Positions 33,834 through 44,612 are shown, counted from the stretch's first letter. The stretch is 64,000 bases of DNA from an uncultured Ferrovum sp. (GCA_903905585.1 CAIVHB010000161.1:1-64000), one strand, 5' to 3'. The notes: generated from the letters alone by a model not told the origin. A program made the numbers and translations.

Positions 33834-34798
33834 ACATAGATCAATCGGCTGGCGATAGCCGACCATTTGTCGAGGTCGTCGCGGGCATTATTTTGATGCC
33901 CGATCAATCTTTTTTGATGGCGAGCCGCCCCCCGGGGAAAGTCTATGCAGGCTATTGGGAATTCCCTGGAGGAAAAGTAGAACCGGGCGAATCGCCTCGA
34001 GCTGCCCTAGATCGCGAGCTACGCGAAGAGCTAGGCATTACTCCAACAAGAGCCGACCCTTGGTTGGTGCGAACCCATAGCTATGCGCACGCCCGCGTTC
34101 GCATCCGTTTTTTCAGAGTCACGCGTTGGGAGGGCACACCTTTGCCTCGTGAAGGCCAAGGACTGTCATGGCACCCTCCAGGCCCTCCTGTATTAGAACC
34201 TATGCTACCCGCGAATGGACCGGTGCTGCGAGCACTCAATTTGCCTGATCGCTACGCCATCACTGGCGCAGACCTTGTAGGTGAACCCCATGCATTGCTG
34301 GGTATTCATCAAGCCTTGCAACAGGGCGTAAAACTATTTCAGGTTCGAGAAAAATCATTCTCCCCTGCCAGGCTAAGGCAGTTCGCGGCACAGGTCATCG
34401 ACCTAGCCCATACCGCAGGTGCCAAGGTACTGATCAATAGCGATCCAGCTACGGCTGAAGCATGCGGCGCAGATGGGGTGCATCTAGACTCAAGGCGTCT
34501 CATGGCCATGACTAAACGACCTGATCTCATGCTATGCGCAGCATCGTGCCATACATCGCAGGAACTAGAACATGCGCAAAAGCTCAATCTGGATTTTGTG
34601 GTCTGGGGCCCCATCAAAGCCACCCTTAGCCATCCTGAACAAGCTGGACGTGGCTGGGAAGCTTTTGCAGAAGCATTGGTCGGCCATGACAACCTTCCCG
34701 TTTATGCCATCGGGGGTCTCACCCCAGCAGATCTTGCTGAAGCCCGAGAATATGGCGCACAAGGCATTGCGGGTATCCGCGGCCTAGCGCTTTCCTAA
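33830..34798 (+). CDS. Nudix hydrolase fused to a ThiE-like domain
   Basis: Two domains. Residues 13-130 are a MutT-like Nudix domain with an intact Nudix box (GGKVEPGESP then RELREELGI, about 48-70). Residues 140-322 are a TIM-barrel of the thiamine-phosphate synthase/TenI family (QVREK, ADGVHLDS, WGPIKATLSHP, AIGGLTP). This fusion is widespread in beta- and gammaproteobacteria near secA and argJ. The N-terminal part probably sanitises 8-oxo-dGTP; the activity of the C-terminal part is uncertain, as fused forms are often not the main thiamine enzyme. Starts at GTG with a repeated Shine-Dalgarno. Its stop overlaps the convergent DUF815 gene by four bases. Confidence 0.92.
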   Translation: MNIDQSAGDSRPFVEVVAGIILMPDQSFLMASRPPGKVYAGYWEFPGGKVEPGESPRAALDRELREELGITPTRADPWLVRTHSYAHARVRIRFFRVTRWEGTPLPREGQGLSWHPPGPPVLEPMLPANGPVLRALNLPDRYAITGADLVGEPHALLGIHQALQQGVKLFQVREKSFSPARLRQFAAQVIDLAHTAGAKVLINSDPATAEACGADGVHLDSRRLMAMTKRPDLMLCAASCHTSQELEHAQKLNLDFVVWGPIKATLSHPEQAGRGWEAFAEALVGHDNLPVYAIGGLTPADLAEAREYGAQGIAGIRGLALS

Positions 34799-35664
34799 TT
34801 TTTTTGCAGTCCTTTGCGGCCAGCCCAGTCACGGGCGAACTGGTTGGCACTACGACCACTGCGAGAGCTGCGCATCAGCGCCCACTGAAGTGCTTCATGC
34901 CGGAAAACATCCTGCTCTTCATGCGCAGGCGCGGCACCTAATTGAGTAGCCCAATGCTCGGCAATTTCTAGGAACACCTTTTGATCCATGGCATAGAAAG
35001 ACAACCAAAGACCAAAGCGATCTGACAGGGAGATTTTTTCTTCGATGGCTTCAGCAGGATGGATCTCATCGCCTTCATGCCGTGTGCCTTCGTTGTCGGC
35101 ATGTAAGTCCGGCATCAGGTGCCGGCGATTACTGGTAGCCACCACCAATACATTGCCAGAAGGTGCCGATAGCGATCCGTCTAATAAAGACTTGAGTGAA
35201 GTCCAAGCAAGATCGGCAGCTTCAAAAGAGAGGTCATCACAGAACAGCACAAAGCGCTCTTCTCTGTCTCGAATCAATGCAAGAATATCAGGGAGTTCTG
35301 ATAAACCAGATTTATCAATTTCGATCACACGCAAGCCTTCAGCCATATACTCCTGCAAAGCAGCCTTCACTAGACTGCTTTTACCGCAGCCCCGCGCGCC
35401 TGAAAGCAATACATGATTAGCCGGAAAACCTTTCAGGAACTGACGAATATTTTGATCGAAGCGCACACGTTGATCTTCAATACCATGCAAATCTTCAAAG
35501 CGTGTCACCACCGAAAAAGGAAGCGGATCTAACCCGCCTTGTTGGCCTCGACGTACCCACCGCCAGGCATAGTACTTATCCCAATCAGGCAATGGCACCG
35601 GTCTCGGTAGCCAAGCAGAAAGTTGGTTAAGTACAATTTCAAACAGTGGCGAACCCTGCCCCAT
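34795..35664 (-). CDS. DUF815-family AAA+ type ATPase
   Basis: P-loop ATPase of 289 residues with Walker A GARGCGKSS (about residue 94), Walker B VLFCDDLSFE and a sensor-like VVATSNRRHLMP. The family (DUF815) is common beside argJ or the Nudix-ThiE gene in betaproteobacteria; its role is unknown. ATG 35664 is used; a TTG at 35679 is also possible and neither has a good Shine-Dalgarno. Same strand as argJ, 84 bases downstream of it. Confidence 0.88.
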   Translation of the reverse strand: MGQGSPLFEIVLNQLSAWLPRPVPLPDWDKYYAWRWVRRGQQGGLDPLPFSVVTRFEDLHGIEDQRVRFDQNIRQFLKGFPANHVLLSGARGCGKSSLVKAALQEYMAEGLRVIEIDKSGLSELPDILALIRDREERFVLFCDDLSFEAADLAWTSLKSLLDGSLSAPSGNVLVVATSNRRHLMPDLHADNEGTRHEGDEIHPAEAIEEKISLSDRFGLWLSFYAMDQKVFLEIAEHWATQLGAAPAHEEQDVFRHEALQWALMRSSRSGRSANQFARDWAGRKGLQKN

Positions 35665-35748
35665 TAAATTTTGGCTCAAAAGAATGCCTGCTTAACTTGA
35701 AGTTGATGACATGTGTGAGCCTGGATCTCAGCCAAGCTATATATTGCT

Positions 35749-36975
35749 TTAGCTTCGGTAGTCTGCATTGATCTTGACGTAGTCGTATGAGAAATCGCAG
35801 GTCCATACACTTGTTGAAGCAGGTCCTCGACCTAATTCTACCTTCACTAAAATTTCTGTCTCTTTCATCACGCGCTGACCCTCTTCCTCTCGGTAACTGG
35901 CAGCACGTCCGCCGTGTTCAGACACCAAAACATCTCCAAGCGATAAGCGCACCTTAGAGACATCAAGATCTGTAATCCCAGCATAACCAATAGCAGCTAA
36001 TATTCGCCCCAGATTGGGGTCGGATGCAAAAAATGCCGTTTTCACCAAAGGAGAGTGAGCAATTGCTTTGCCAACCTTTAAACACTCTTCCATATTTTTT
36101 CCACCCTCAACCTGAACAGTGATGAACTTGGTAGCACCTTCACCATCACGAATAATGGCATGCGCAAGAGGAAGAGCAACTTTAACCAAAGCCGCACGCA
36201 ATTCTGAATAGGCAGGATCACTTTCACTGGTGATAAGTGCATTCCCTGCTTTGCCTGAAGCGATCACGATGAAACTATCATTTGTTGAAGTATCACCATC
36301 GACTGTGACGCGATTGAAGGTGGCATCCGCAACTTCTTTAACTAAAGTTTTGAGGAGTTCGGTCGTAATTGCCGCATCCGTTGCCACATAGCCCAACATG
36401 GTTGCCATGTTAGGGTGAATCATGCCCGCCCCTTTAGCAATTCCTGTCACAGTGATGTTGCAGTGAGCGACAAGAGCATTCACCGAATAGGCTTTAGCCT
36501 GGGTATCCGTCGTCATAATGGCTTCAGCAGCATCCCCCCAAGTTCCATAGGGAAGATTAGCCAAAGCACCAGCCAAACCTGCAAGCAGCCGATCCATTGG
36601 CAAGCGTTCCATGATGACCCCCGTGCTAAAGGGAAGAGTTTGCTGGCTTCGCGTCCCTGTCAATCGGGCCAATTCATCACAAGTCGCGCGGGCATCGGCA
36701 AGCCCCTCTTCACCAGTGCCTGCATTAGCGCAACCAGTATTGACCACCATGTAACGCACATCTGAAAAACTTAAATGCTCACGACAAATGAGCACTGGGG
36801 CCGCACAAAAACGATTGGTCGTAAATACCCCAGCGACGGCTGCGCCACTTTCCACTTCGATCACCAAAATATCCCGCCGACCTGGCTTGCGAATTCCTGC
36901 TCGCGCAGTCCCCAAACGCACGCCAGATATGGGTTTTAGCTGATTATTATCTACTTGGAGAAGGTTGACTGGCAT
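35749..36975 (-). CDS. argJ: Bifunctional glutamate N-acetyltransferase / ornithine acetyltransferase
   Basis: Moves acetyl from N-acetylornithine to glutamate in the cyclic arginine pathway (and may use acetyl-CoA). 408 residues. The Ntn-type self-cleavage site lies in [16 protein letters not shown], with cleavage expected before the threonine that becomes the nucleophile. GDTSTND and DPNLGRI are further family motifs. ATG 36975 is chosen; the frame could be extended to 37011 by 12 residues without family likeness. About 230 bases separate it from the divergent TPR gene. Confidence 0.96.
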   Translation of the reverse strand: MPVNLLQVDNNQLKPISGVRLGTARAGIRKPGRRDILVIEVESGAAVAGVFTTNRFCAAPVLICREHLSFSDVRYMVVNTGCANAGTGEEGLADARATCDELARLTGTRSQQTLPFSTGVIMERLPMDRLLAGLAGALANLPYGTWGDAAEAIMTTDTQAKAYSVNALVAHCNITVTGIAKGAGMIHPNMATMLGYVATDAAITTELLKTLVKEVADATFNRVTVDGDTSTNDSFIVIASGKAGNALITSESDPAYSELRAALVKVALPLAHAIIRDGEGATKFITVQVEGGKNMEECLKVGKAIAHSPLVKTAFFASDPNLGRILAAIGYAGITDLDVSKVRLSLGDVLVSEHGGRAASYREEEGQRVMKETEILVKVELGRGPASTSVWTCDFSYDYVKINADYRS

Positions 36976-37205
36976 AGTAAGTGGCTTCTTGAAATGAGTG
37001 ATGGAAGGCAATGAATACGCATTATTTTACGCTAAACGTATCAGCAAAATGAGTGTGAAAAAAAACTCAAAAAAAATGAACACCTAAAGATATTTCGGGT
37101 TCAGCCGTTCATGGGGTGTCCCAAGCGCAACCTCACAAGGAATAGCGCATGGGGATTGTTTGTCTTACGCCTACTAACCTTTATTAGACAGGATAACCCG
37201 GACTC

Positions 37206-39392
37206 ATGGCACCCATCATGTCAGACCGATTAAACCGAAGTGAGTCCTTGAAGGGCCGCAGACAGGAACAAGCCCACCAATTATTTGGCAAGGGGTTGGC
37301 ATTCCATCAGATTGGGCGATTAGAAGAAGCTGCTGCGATGTATGAGAAGGCTTTAAAAGATCACCCTTATCACTATGACGCACTCCACTTGTTAGGCGTG
37401 ACGGCCCTCCAAAATAATCACCCCAAACGCGCGGCCGAGTTGATTGGTAAGGCGATTGAAATTTTCCCTGATAACCCACATTTCCATAGCAATCGCGGAA
37501 GCGCTCTGCATGCCCTGAATGAATTAGATGCAGCGGTTGCCTCGTATGACCGTGCTATTGAAATCACCCCAGACTTTGCAGAGGCCTTATTTAACCAAGG
37601 TCTCGCTCTTGCAGACTTAAATAAATTTGAAGCTTCGATCGCCAGTTATGATCGAGCCATTTCGATTAAACCGGATTATGCTGAAGCGCATTGTAATCGT
37701 GGCAATGCTTTAGTGAGCTTGGGGCAAATCCATGCAGCCCTGGTAAGCTATGACAAGGCCATCAAGATCAATGCAAACTTTGCAGAGGCATTCTGCAATC
37801 GCGGTTTAGCCCTATCCGAGTTAAAACGCTTCGAAGCAGCAGTTGAAAGCTATCGCCAGGCAATCAGACTTCGCCCTGACTATGCTGAAGCGCATTCCAG
37901 TTTAGGAAGCACATTAGCTGACATGGGAGCATTCGAAGAAGCGATCACACACTATGATCAAGCTATTGCAATCGATTCTAATTATGCGGAAGCTTTCTGT
38001 AATAGAGGCATGGCGCTAAACGACTTGAAGCGATTTGATCATGCATTAGCGAACTATGACGAAGCGATCAGAATCGACCCTTGCTACTATCAAGCCTTTA
38101 ATAATCGTGGTTTGGTTTTGGTTCAGATGCGAAAACTGGATTCTGCAATCTTAAGTTATAACCGAGCAATTTCATTAAGACCAAATTATGCAGAAGCTTT
38201 TAGTAATCGCGGACTCGCCCAAGTAGAACTGGGTCAATTTGAGGCTGCCCTAGAAAGTTATGATAGAGCCATTGAGATCCGTTCAGATTTTGCAGAAGCA
38301 CATAACAATCGGGGCAATACGCTTACCTCACTGAAAAACTTAGATGCTGCGATAGTAAGTTTCGATAAAGCGATTCAGATGAAACCTGATCTTGCCGAGT
38401 TCCACTGGAATCGCTCTTTAGCGCTTCTCATCAGTGGTGACTTCGAGCGTGGCTGGGAAGAATATGAGTGGCGCAGACAGGTTCAAGTTTTTGAGCTCGC
38501 CAAGCAACGTTTCAAACAACCCATTTGGTTGGGAGAGACCTCACTACAGGGCAAGACAATCTTACTTCATAGTGAGCAAGGCCTTGGCGACACCATTCAA
38601 TTTGCGCGGTATACCAAACTTATTGCGAAGGCTGGCGCTAAAATCATCTTTGAAACACAGCCTCCATTGATGCGGCTATTAGAGCAACTTGAAGGGGTCA
38701 ACGAACTGATTCCGAGGGGCGCAGTACCTTCTCTGCCATTTGATGTCCATTGCCCTCTGATGAGCCTGCCTTTTGCACATGGAACGGTGATTTCTACCAT
38801 CCCTCGCGACTTGCCTTACTTGAAGGCAGAAAAAGCAAAGAGCCTAGAATGGAAGTCGCGATTAGGTGAACATCATAAACCGCGGATTGGATTGGTATGG
38901 AGCGGAGGGTTCCGACCCGATCAGCCCGAACTTTGGGCAGTGAATTCAAGACGCAATATACCTCTAGAAAAAATTGCTGAACTCAGGCGTATTGATGCAA
39001 ATTTCTATAGTCTGCAGAAAGGCGAACCGGCAGAAGGTGAATTATCTTTGCGTCGACATTCAGTCTGGCCTGAACCTAATTTCTTTGTGTTTAGCGAAGA
39101 TTTAAAGGACTTTTCTGACACGGCTGCTTTGATCGACAATCTTGATCTTGTCATCAGCGTAGACACTTCAACCGCTCACTTAGCTGGAGCGATGGGAAAA
39201 CCTGTTTGGATATTAAATCGCTATGATGGGTGCTGGAGATGGCTACTGGATACGAATGATAGCCCTTGGTATCCAACTGCGAAGCTATATCGTCAGAAAA
39301 AGACAGGCTGCTGGGATGACGTGATGAAACAAGTCCAGCGCGATCTAGCAGAATTCTGCATCAATTATCACATCGCTTCCTTATTGGCTTGA
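37206..39392 (+). CDS. TPR protein with C-terminal glycosyltransferase-9-like domain
   Basis: 728 residues. From about residue 24 to 415 it has roughly 11-12 tandem 34-residue tetratricopeptide repeats with the recurrent pattern AEA(F/H)xNRGxAL...F(E)AA..SYD(R/K)AI.I.PD(Y/F). The C-terminal 300 residues (RGWEEYEWR to LISVDTSTAHLAGAMGKPVWIL) look like the GT-B fold found in heptosyltransferase-like and TPR-fused proteins of Proteobacteria. No signal peptide or membrane segment is seen. A sugar transfer or protein-binding role is plausible but unproven. Start ATG 37206, or ATG 37218. It interrupts the usual secA-argJ neighbourhood and is on the opposite strand to both. Confidence 0.85.
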   Translation: MAPIMSDRLNRSESLKGRRQEQAHQLFGKGLAFHQIGRLEEAAAMYEKALKDHPYHYDALHLLGVTALQNNHPKRAAELIGKAIEIFPDNPHFHSNRGSALHALNELDAAVASYDRAIEITPDFAEALFNQGLALADLNKFEASIASYDRAISIKPDYAEAHCNRGNALVSLGQIHAALVSYDKAIKINANFAEAFCNRGLALSELKRFEAAVESYRQAIRLRPDYAEAHSSLGSTLADMGAFEEAITHYDQAIAIDSNYAEAFCNRGMALNDLKRFDHALANYDEAIRIDPCYYQAFNNRGLVLVQMRKLDSAILSYNRAISLRPNYAEAFSNRGLAQVELGQFEAALESYDRAIEIRSDFAEAHNNRGNTLTSLKNLDAAIVSFDKAIQMKPDLAEFHWNRSLALLISGDFERGWEEYEWRRQVQVFELAKQRFKQPIWLGETSLQGKTILLHSEQGLGDTIQFARYTKLIAKAGAKIIFETQPPLMRLLEQLEGVNELIPRGAVPSLPFDVHCPLMSLPFAHGTVISTIPRDLPYLKAEKAKSLEWKSRLGEHHKPRIGLVWSGGFRPDQPELWAVNSRRNIPLEKIAELRRIDANFYSLQKGEPAEGELSLRRHSVWPEPNFFVFSEDLKDFSDTAALIDNLDLVISVDTSTAHLAGAMGKPVWILNRYDGCWRWLLDTNDSPWYPTAKLYRQKKTGCWDDVMKQVQRDLAEFCINYHIASLLA

Positions 39393-39401
39393 AATACCGT
39401 G

Positions 39402-39430
39402 CTGGGTTGATAAAAAACCAATCAACCCAG
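39402..39430. terminator. Hairpin between the convergent TPR gene and secA
   Basis: A perfect 10-base stem (39402-39411 with 39421-39430, arm CTGGGTTGAT) encloses a 9-base A-rich loop. The right arm contains the secA stop codon. No T-run follows on either strand; the T-run on the secA strand is in the loop. Position between convergent genes suggests a transcript end or 3'-end protector, but it is not a classical intrinsic terminator. Confidence 0.5.
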
Positions 39431-42130
39431 TACTCCGTGACACTGCTTGTATTTCTTACCAGATCCACATGGGCAAGGATCATTTCTGCCTACCTTAGCA
39501 AATTTCTCCTGATCTTCATTCACAGAGGTCGCTAGGGCCTCATCATAATCTGAATGGTGATACTGAACATTTCCCACGGAATCAGCTGCTATTTCTTGCT
39601 CGGTAGCAGCTTCTGCTTCGCTTGCAGTTGAAACCTGCACTTGCATCAAAATGCGAGTGACTTCCTGTTTGATGTGATCAAGCATGCCTCCAAATAGCTC
39701 GAAGGCTTCCCTCTTGTATTCTTGCTTGGGGTTTTTCTGAGCATAGCCACGCAAATGAATACCTTGGCGTAAATGATCTAATGCAGCCAAATGTTCACGC
39801 CAGCGACCATCAATACTATGAAGTGTCACTGCACGCTCATAACCATGCAAGGAAGGGGCATCCACACCAGAAAACTTGGCTTCATAGCTGATTTTGGCAG
39901 CATCGCAAATGCGATGAATCACAGCCTCTTCATCTAATCCTGAGTCTTGACCCAACCATTCTTGAATAGGCAAATTTAAGCCGAGTTCTGCAGAAAGGCT
40001 TTGCTGTAGCCCAGGGATATCCCACATTTCTTCCGCAGCATCTTGCGGAATGGCTGCGCGGAACATATCTTCAATCACATCATCACGAATCCGAATGATC
40101 GTCGCAGAAATATCCTCTGATTCGAGGAGATCATTCCGTTGAGCATAAATGACCTTACGTTGGTCATTTGAAACATCATCATATTCAAGCAGTTGCTTAC
40201 GTATATCGAAGTTTCGGGCTTCAACCTTGCGCTGCGCATTTTCAATAGCTCGCGTCACCCAAGGATGTTCAATGGCCTCGCCTTCAGGCATTTGTAGTCT
40301 ATCCATGATTGCAGCAACACGATCCGATGCAAAAATTTTCAGCAATGGATCTTCTAAGGACAAATAGAAGCGGCTAGAGCCTGGATCCCCTTGACGACCG
40401 GCTCGGCCCCGTAACTGATTGTCGATACGGCGGGATTCATGTCGTTCGGACCCCACAATATGCAATCCACCTTGGGCTACCACCAAGTCATGGCGGGCCT
40501 GCCATTCACTTTTCAACTTTGCAATTTGCTGGTGCTTCGTTTCATCACTCAAAGACGCATCGGTCTCAATCGCTACGATTTCTGATTCCGGGTTACCACC
40601 CAAGACAATATCTGTTCCACGCCCAGCCATATTGGTTGCGATGGTGATCACGCCAGGACGTCCTGCCTGGGCAACGATTTCAGCTTCACGTGCATGTTGC
40701 TTGGCATTTAATACCTGATGAACGAGTTTTTCTTTTTCTAGCATTCCTGATAAGAGTTCGGAACTTTCAATCGATGTCGTGCCTACCAGTACTGGCTGAC
40801 CTCTTTCATGGCAATCTCGGATATCCGCAATAATTGCCCTATGCTTTTCACGAGCAGATCTAAATACTTGATCCATTCGGTCTTTCCGGACCATTGTTCG
40901 ATGAGGAGGAATAATGACCGTTTCTAAGCCATATATCTGATTGAATTCAAAGGCTTCAGTATCTGCAGTACCCGTCATCCCTGAAAGTTTTCCGTACATC
41001 CGGAAGAAGTTTTGAAAGGTAATTGAAGCGAGGGTCTGTGATTCATTCTGAATCTTAACGCCCTCTTTCGCCTCAACAGCCTGATGCAACCCCTCACTCC
41101 AACGCCGACCTTGCATCATGCGTCCTGTGAACTCATCCACGATGACGACTTCACCGTTTTGAATCACATAGTGCTGATCTCTGTGGTACAAGGCATGCGC
41201 GCGCAAGGCTGCATATAAATGATGAATAAGCGAAATATTAGCCGTGTCGTATAGGCTAGAGCCTTCGGTCATGAGACCAAACTCAACCATTAGAGCTTCC
41301 GCTTTTTCATGCCCCTCCTCTGATAACATCACACTGTGTTGTTTCAAATCGACATGATAATCGCCTTGTGATTCTTCACTATCTTGAGGAAGGAGTCTTG
41401 GAATCACCGCATTCATTGCTTGATACAACTGCGTGCTGTCTTCAGCCTGACCAGAAATAATCAGCGGAGTGCGAGCCTCATCAATAAGAATCGAATCCAC
41501 TTCATCCACAATTGCAAAATGAAGACCACGCATCACTCGGTCTTCTGATCTCTGCACCATGTTATCGCGCAGATAATCGAAGCCGAATTCATTGTTGGTT
41601 CCATAGGTGATATCTGACTGAAAAGCTTCAACTTTCTCAGCGCTGGGCATTTGGGACAGGTTTACCCCAACTGTGAGCCCCATGAAACGATGTATACGCC
41701 CCATCCATTCAGCATCGCGCCGTGCCAAATAATCGTTCACAGTGACGATATGTACACTCTTACCCGATAAGGCATTGAGATAAGCAGGCAAAGTTGCCAT
41801 GAGGGTTTTACCTTCTCCTGTCCTCATTTCAGCTATTTTGCCCGCATGTAAAACCATTCCACCGATGAGCTGAACATCGAAGTGACGCATACCGAGCACC
41901 CGACGCCCGGCCTCTCTAACCACCGCAAAGGCTTCAGGTAAAAGTTGGTCTAAGGTTTCGCCACCGGCATAACGCGCTTTGAATTCAGCGGTCTTAGCCT
42001 GCAGCTGGGCATCACTTAACCCCTGTAACCGAGGTTCTAGTGCGTTAATTCGAATTACGTTTTTACGATACTGGCGAAGCAAGCGCTCATTGCGACTGCC
42101 AAAGATCTTTTTAAGAATTTCCGAGAACAT
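39422..42130 (-). CDS. secA: Protein translocase ATPase SecA
   Basis: Motor of Sec-dependent export. 902 residues. Walker [12 protein letters not shown] near 102, DEAD-like [15 protein letters not shown], preprotein-binding region, [14 protein letters not shown] and [12 protein letters not shown] of the second motor domain, and a C-terminal zinc-binding tail [17 protein letters not shown] that binds SecB. Start ATG 42130 (a TTG at 42139 extends the frame by three codons and is not preferred); no good Shine-Dalgarno is seen. The M23 peptidase gene lies 133 bases upstream on the same strand, as in other betaproteobacteria. Confidence 0.97.
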   Translation of the reverse strand: MFSEILKKIFGSRNERLLRQYRKNVIRINALEPRLQGLSDAQLQAKTAEFKARYAGGETLDQLLPEAFAVVREAGRRVLGMRHFDVQLIGGMVLHAGKIAEMRTGEGKTLMATLPAYLNALSGKSVHIVTVNDYLARRDAEWMGRIHRFMGLTVGVNLSQMPSAEKVEAFQSDITYGTNNEFGFDYLRDNMVQRSEDRVMRGLHFAIVDEVDSILIDEARTPLIISGQAEDSTQLYQAMNAVIPRLLPQDSEESQGDYHVDLKQHSVMLSEEGHEKAEALMVEFGLMTEGSSLYDTANISLIHHLYAALRAHALYHRDQHYVIQNGEVVIVDEFTGRMMQGRRWSEGLHQAVEAKEGVKIQNESQTLASITFQNFFRMYGKLSGMTGTADTEAFEFNQIYGLETVIIPPHRTMVRKDRMDQVFRSAREKHRAIIADIRDCHERGQPVLVGTTSIESSELLSGMLEKEKLVHQVLNAKQHAREAEIVAQAGRPGVITIATNMAGRGTDIVLGGNPESEIVAIETDASLSDETKHQQIAKLKSEWQARHDLVVAQGGLHIVGSERHESRRIDNQLRGRAGRQGDPGSSRFYLSLEDPLLKIFASDRVAAIMDRLQMPEGEAIEHPWVTRAIENAQRKVEARNFDIRKQLLEYDDVSNDQRKVIYAQRNDLLESEDISATIIRIRDDVIEDMFRAAIPQDAAEEMWDIPGLQQSLSAELGLNLPIQEWLGQDSGLDEEAVIHRICDAAKISYEAKFSGVDAPSLHGYERAVTLHSIDGRWREHLAALDHLRQGIHLRGYAQKNPKQEYKREAFELFGGMLDHIKQEVTRILMQVQVSTASEAEAATEQEIAADSVGNVQYHHSDYDEALATSVNEDQEKFAKVGRNDPCPCGSGKKYKQCHGVLG

Positions 42131-42166
42131 GAGAGTCAAGCAAGGCCGAATAGACTGAAGCTCTCC

Positions 42167-42175
42167 ATAATACCA
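42167..42175 (-). promoter_or_regulatory. Possible extended -10 promoter of secA
   Basis: On the minus strand TGGTATTAT forms an extended -10 (TGn plus TATTAT, five of six matches), 36 bases before the secA ATG. No matching -35 hexamer is seen. Placed by motif only. Confidence 0.4.
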
Positions 42176-42263
42176 GAAGGCGGCAAAGACGCTGCAGCTT
42201 GAGCAGAAGCGCGCTTGAGGTTCTATTTACTTCAATTCAGCAACCTCGCTGTTAGGTAGTGAA

Positions 42264-43202
42264 TTAACTATCGAGATTCAGGAACTTCTGTGGGTTAATA
42301 GGATGCCCATTTTCATGAACCTCGAAATGAAGATGGGGTCCAGTAGATCTTCCGGTTGTTCCGACTTGACCTATAGTTTGGCCTTTTAAAACCAACTCGC
42401 CCTGCTGAACCAAGATCCTGGATGCATGCGCATATAAAGAGTGCAAGCCGTTGCCGTGATCAATCTCAATGACGTTTCCAAAATCAGGAAGTTGGCGAGT
42501 ACTCACTACGATTCCAGATGCTGCACTGGCAAATTGAGTACCCGTAGGTGCAACAAAATCGATGCCAGCATGAAAACTAGCTTTACCGTCAAACGGGTCG
42601 ATTCGCGCCCCAAAGTCAGACGAGTGATAGCCTGATGTGATCGGAGGAATAGTAGGAAGGGACTGCTTGGCTGTCCGCACCTCCACTACTGCAGACTCTA
42701 ATCGGTTAATACGGGTGGTCCGATCTTCGATCGCCGCAGCCACCTTGACCAATTGCCCCCGCAGCATTTCAATTGTCGGAGCCGCATTGCTGTGCACATT
42801 GGGCTGCTCAACAGTTCCAGCAGGATTAGCGCTAGGGGGATTGGGAGCAGAGGGTGATACATTGGGCAATACCGAAGGCGATCCCGTCGTCTGCCCAGAT
42901 CGCGGACCAATCAGTTTGGACAAGCGGTCACTGAAGGTATCTAATCGCAGTAACTGGGCTTCCATCTCACCTAATTTAGCTGCCATCATATTCAACGTTG
43001 GCCCCACATCAGTGACATGAGGAACACCACCATTCGCGATTTTCGGATCAGCACCAGAAACGGTCTGTATGATGCCTTGAACAGTCATCACAATCCCAAT
43101 AAGGGCTGAGACCAACACGAATCCTAATCCCACAATATGGGCAGGACCGATAGAAAACGATTTTGGGGCAGAGCCATGATCTGCCACTAATATTATGTGC
43201 AT
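42264..43202 (-). CDS. M23 family (LytM) metallopeptidase
   Basis: Envelope protein of 312 residues: a short cytoplasmic N-terminus, one membrane span (about residues 24-46), a coiled-coil-like and Pro/Ser-rich stalk, and a C-terminal M23 domain. Zinc ligands are visible: His and Asp in FHAGIDF, and the terminal His pair in GPHLHFEVH. It probably cleaves peptidoglycan cross-links or peptides, or regulates such enzymes. The start at ATG 43202 has an ideal GAGGTG Shine-Dalgarno six bases away. It lies upstream of secA, opposite dciA, in the lpxC-secA region, a placement shared with many betaproteobacteria. Confidence 0.92.
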   Translation of the reverse strand: MHIILVADHGSAPKSFSIGPAHIVGLGFVLVSALIGIVMTVQGIIQTVSGADPKIANGGVPHVTDVGPTLNMMAAKLGEMEAQLLRLDTFSDRLSKLIGPRSGQTTGSPSVLPNVSPSAPNPPSANPAGTVEQPNVHSNAAPTIEMLRGQLVKVAAAIEDRTTRINRLESAVVEVRTAKQSLPTIPPITSGYHSSDFGARIDPFDGKASFHAGIDFVAPTGTQFASAASGIVVSTRQLPDFGNVIEIDHGNGLHSLYAHASRILVQQGELVLKGQTIGQVGTTGRSTGPHLHFEVHENGHPINPQKFLNLDS

Positions 43203-43250
43203 GCAACACCTCAAACCTACATTTCGCCCTGCCTAAGGCTGAACTTTACT

Positions 43251-43685
43251 ATGCACCAGCTCAAGACCTTACTCGGACGCATTGCAACTGGAGAAGGCTG
43301 GCAATTAGAAACACGCCAGGCAATTCAAATCCAAACTGCTTTAAAAAAAAGCCTTCCCCTCGAACTCACTCATGCATGTGAGGCTTGGCTAGGTGAAGCT
43401 AAAATATTAATGATTGCGTGCCCTAACGGAATGTATGCTTCCAAATTAAGGCAATTAACTCCTCGAATTCTTCAACAAATCAATCTCGAAGGAGTCGAGG
43501 TTAGATCAATACGGATACAAGTTCAAGCAGGAAGGGTGAATCCTAGCGCTTTCAAAGTAAAACAGGTAATGATCTCCCCACCGGAGCCAATTGTCACGCA
43601 AATCGAACAATTAAGCGCTAAGGTATCTGCAAAGCCCTTAAGTAGAGCACTGAAAAAATTGGTGAATACCTTGCGGCAAAAATAA
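43251..43685 (+). CDS. DciA-like (DUF721) protein
   Basis: 144-residue basic protein. The N-terminal part and the CEAWLGEAKILMIACPNGMYASKLRQLTPRILQQIN segment match the DUF721/DciA fold. DciA loads or activates the replicative helicase DnaB in bacteria without DnaC. In beta- and gammaproteobacteria this gene sits between secA and lpxC on the opposite strand, exactly as here. The C-terminal tail (about 100-144) is low in conservation. ATG 43251 is used; the frame is open upstream to 43197 but that part overlaps the M23 start. Convergent with lpxC, two bases between stops. Confidence 0.82.
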   Translation: MHQLKTLLGRIATGEGWQLETRQAIQIQTALKKSLPLELTHACEAWLGEAKILMIACPNGMYASKLRQLTPRILQQINLEGVEVRSIRIQVQAGRVNPSAFKVKQVMISPPEPIVTQIEQLSAKVSAKPLSRALKKLVNTLRQK

Positions 43686-43687
43686 AG

Positions 43688-44602
43688 TTAGATACCTTGC
43701 AAGCTCTGCTCAAGATAGCCCTTGGGAAGCGCTGAAGCATTTTGAAATGTTACAAACTCCCAAGCATCTTGGTTTTCAAGCAATGCCCTTACTGCCAAGT
43801 TATTCACTGCATGCCCACTTTTATATCCGTAAAAATCACCAATGAGTGGGTGCCCCATTAGATACAAGTCTCCCATCGCATCCAATATCTTGTGCTTCAT
43901 GAACTCATCAACATAACGCAATCCATCGGCATTTAAAACTCTGAACTCATCCAGCACGATGGCATTTTCAAGACTCCCGCCTAAACCTAATCCTTGCGCC
44001 CGCATGGCTTCAACATCTTTTGTGAAACCAAATGTTCGGGCACGGGCAACTTCTTTTATGTAAGAAGTTTGGTCAAAGTCGATGGTCACTGCCCCCCCCC
44101 CATCACTGAAAGCGGGATGGTTGAATTCACCACTAAACGTGACCCGAAATCCTTCATAAGGAGTAAAACGTGCAACTTTATCTCCTTGCTTAACTTCGAT
44201 TGGTTTCAATACACGAACATAGCGTTTAGGAGCGGATTGCTCTGCAATACCAGCAGATTGAATCAAGTAAACAAAAGGACCCGCGCTTCCATCCATAATA
44301 GGCGGCTCAGGCCCTGTAAGGTCAACGTAGGCGTTATCAATGCCGAGGCCTGCGAATGCCGACATCAAATGTTCAATAGTTTGGACTTTCCCGCCATTTG
44401 CCTCGATACAAGTAGACAAGCGAGTATCTGTCACCCCATGTGCAACCGCAGGAATCATCGGGGCACCAGGCAGATCAGTACGAATAAAAACGATACCCGC
44501 ATCCGGATGCGCTGGACGCAAGGTCAGCTCTACCCGTTCACCGGTATGCAATCCGATACCACGGGTTTTGACTAGAGTTTTGAGGGTGCGCTGCTTAATC
44601 AT
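43688..44602 (-). CDS. lpxC: UDP-3-O-acyl-N-acetylglucosamine deacetylase LpxC
   Basis: First committed step of lipid A synthesis, zinc-dependent. 304 residues. [17 protein letters not shown] begins the fold; zinc ligands lie in TIEHLMSA and in [12 protein letters not shown]. The start ATG 44602 (MIKQRTLK) fits all homologues; an earlier ATG at 44665 does not. Uniquely there is no Shine-Dalgarno, and an extended -10 element ends only 10 bases from the ATG. It closes the dcw cluster after ftsZ. Confidence 0.97.
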   Translation of the reverse strand: MIKQRTLKTLVKTRGIGLHTGERVELTLRPAHPDAGIVFIRTDLPGAPMIPAVAHGVTDTRLSTCIEANGGKVQTIEHLMSAFAGLGIDNAYVDLTGPEPPIMDGSAGPFVYLIQSAGIAEQSAPKRYVRVLKPIEVKQGDKVARFTPYEGFRVTFSGEFNHPAFSDGGGAVTIDFDQTSYIKEVARARTFGFTKDVEAMRAQGLGLGGSLENAIVLDEFRVLNADGLRYVDEFMKHKILDAMGDLYLMGHPLIGDFYGYKSGHAVNNLAVRALLENQDAWEFVTFQNASALPKGYLEQSLQGI

Positions 44603-44612
44603 AAGTGGTTCA

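Noticed and set aside
35644-35748. Terminator or promoter between argJ and the DUF815 gene
   Set aside because: No stable hairpin with T-run and no convincing -35/-10 pair was found.
36976-37205. Defined promoters in the argJ-TPR divergent region
   Set aside because: The 230 bases hold A/T-rich runs and a TAAAAT hexamer on the argJ strand, but no -35 at proper spacing; nothing firm could be placed.
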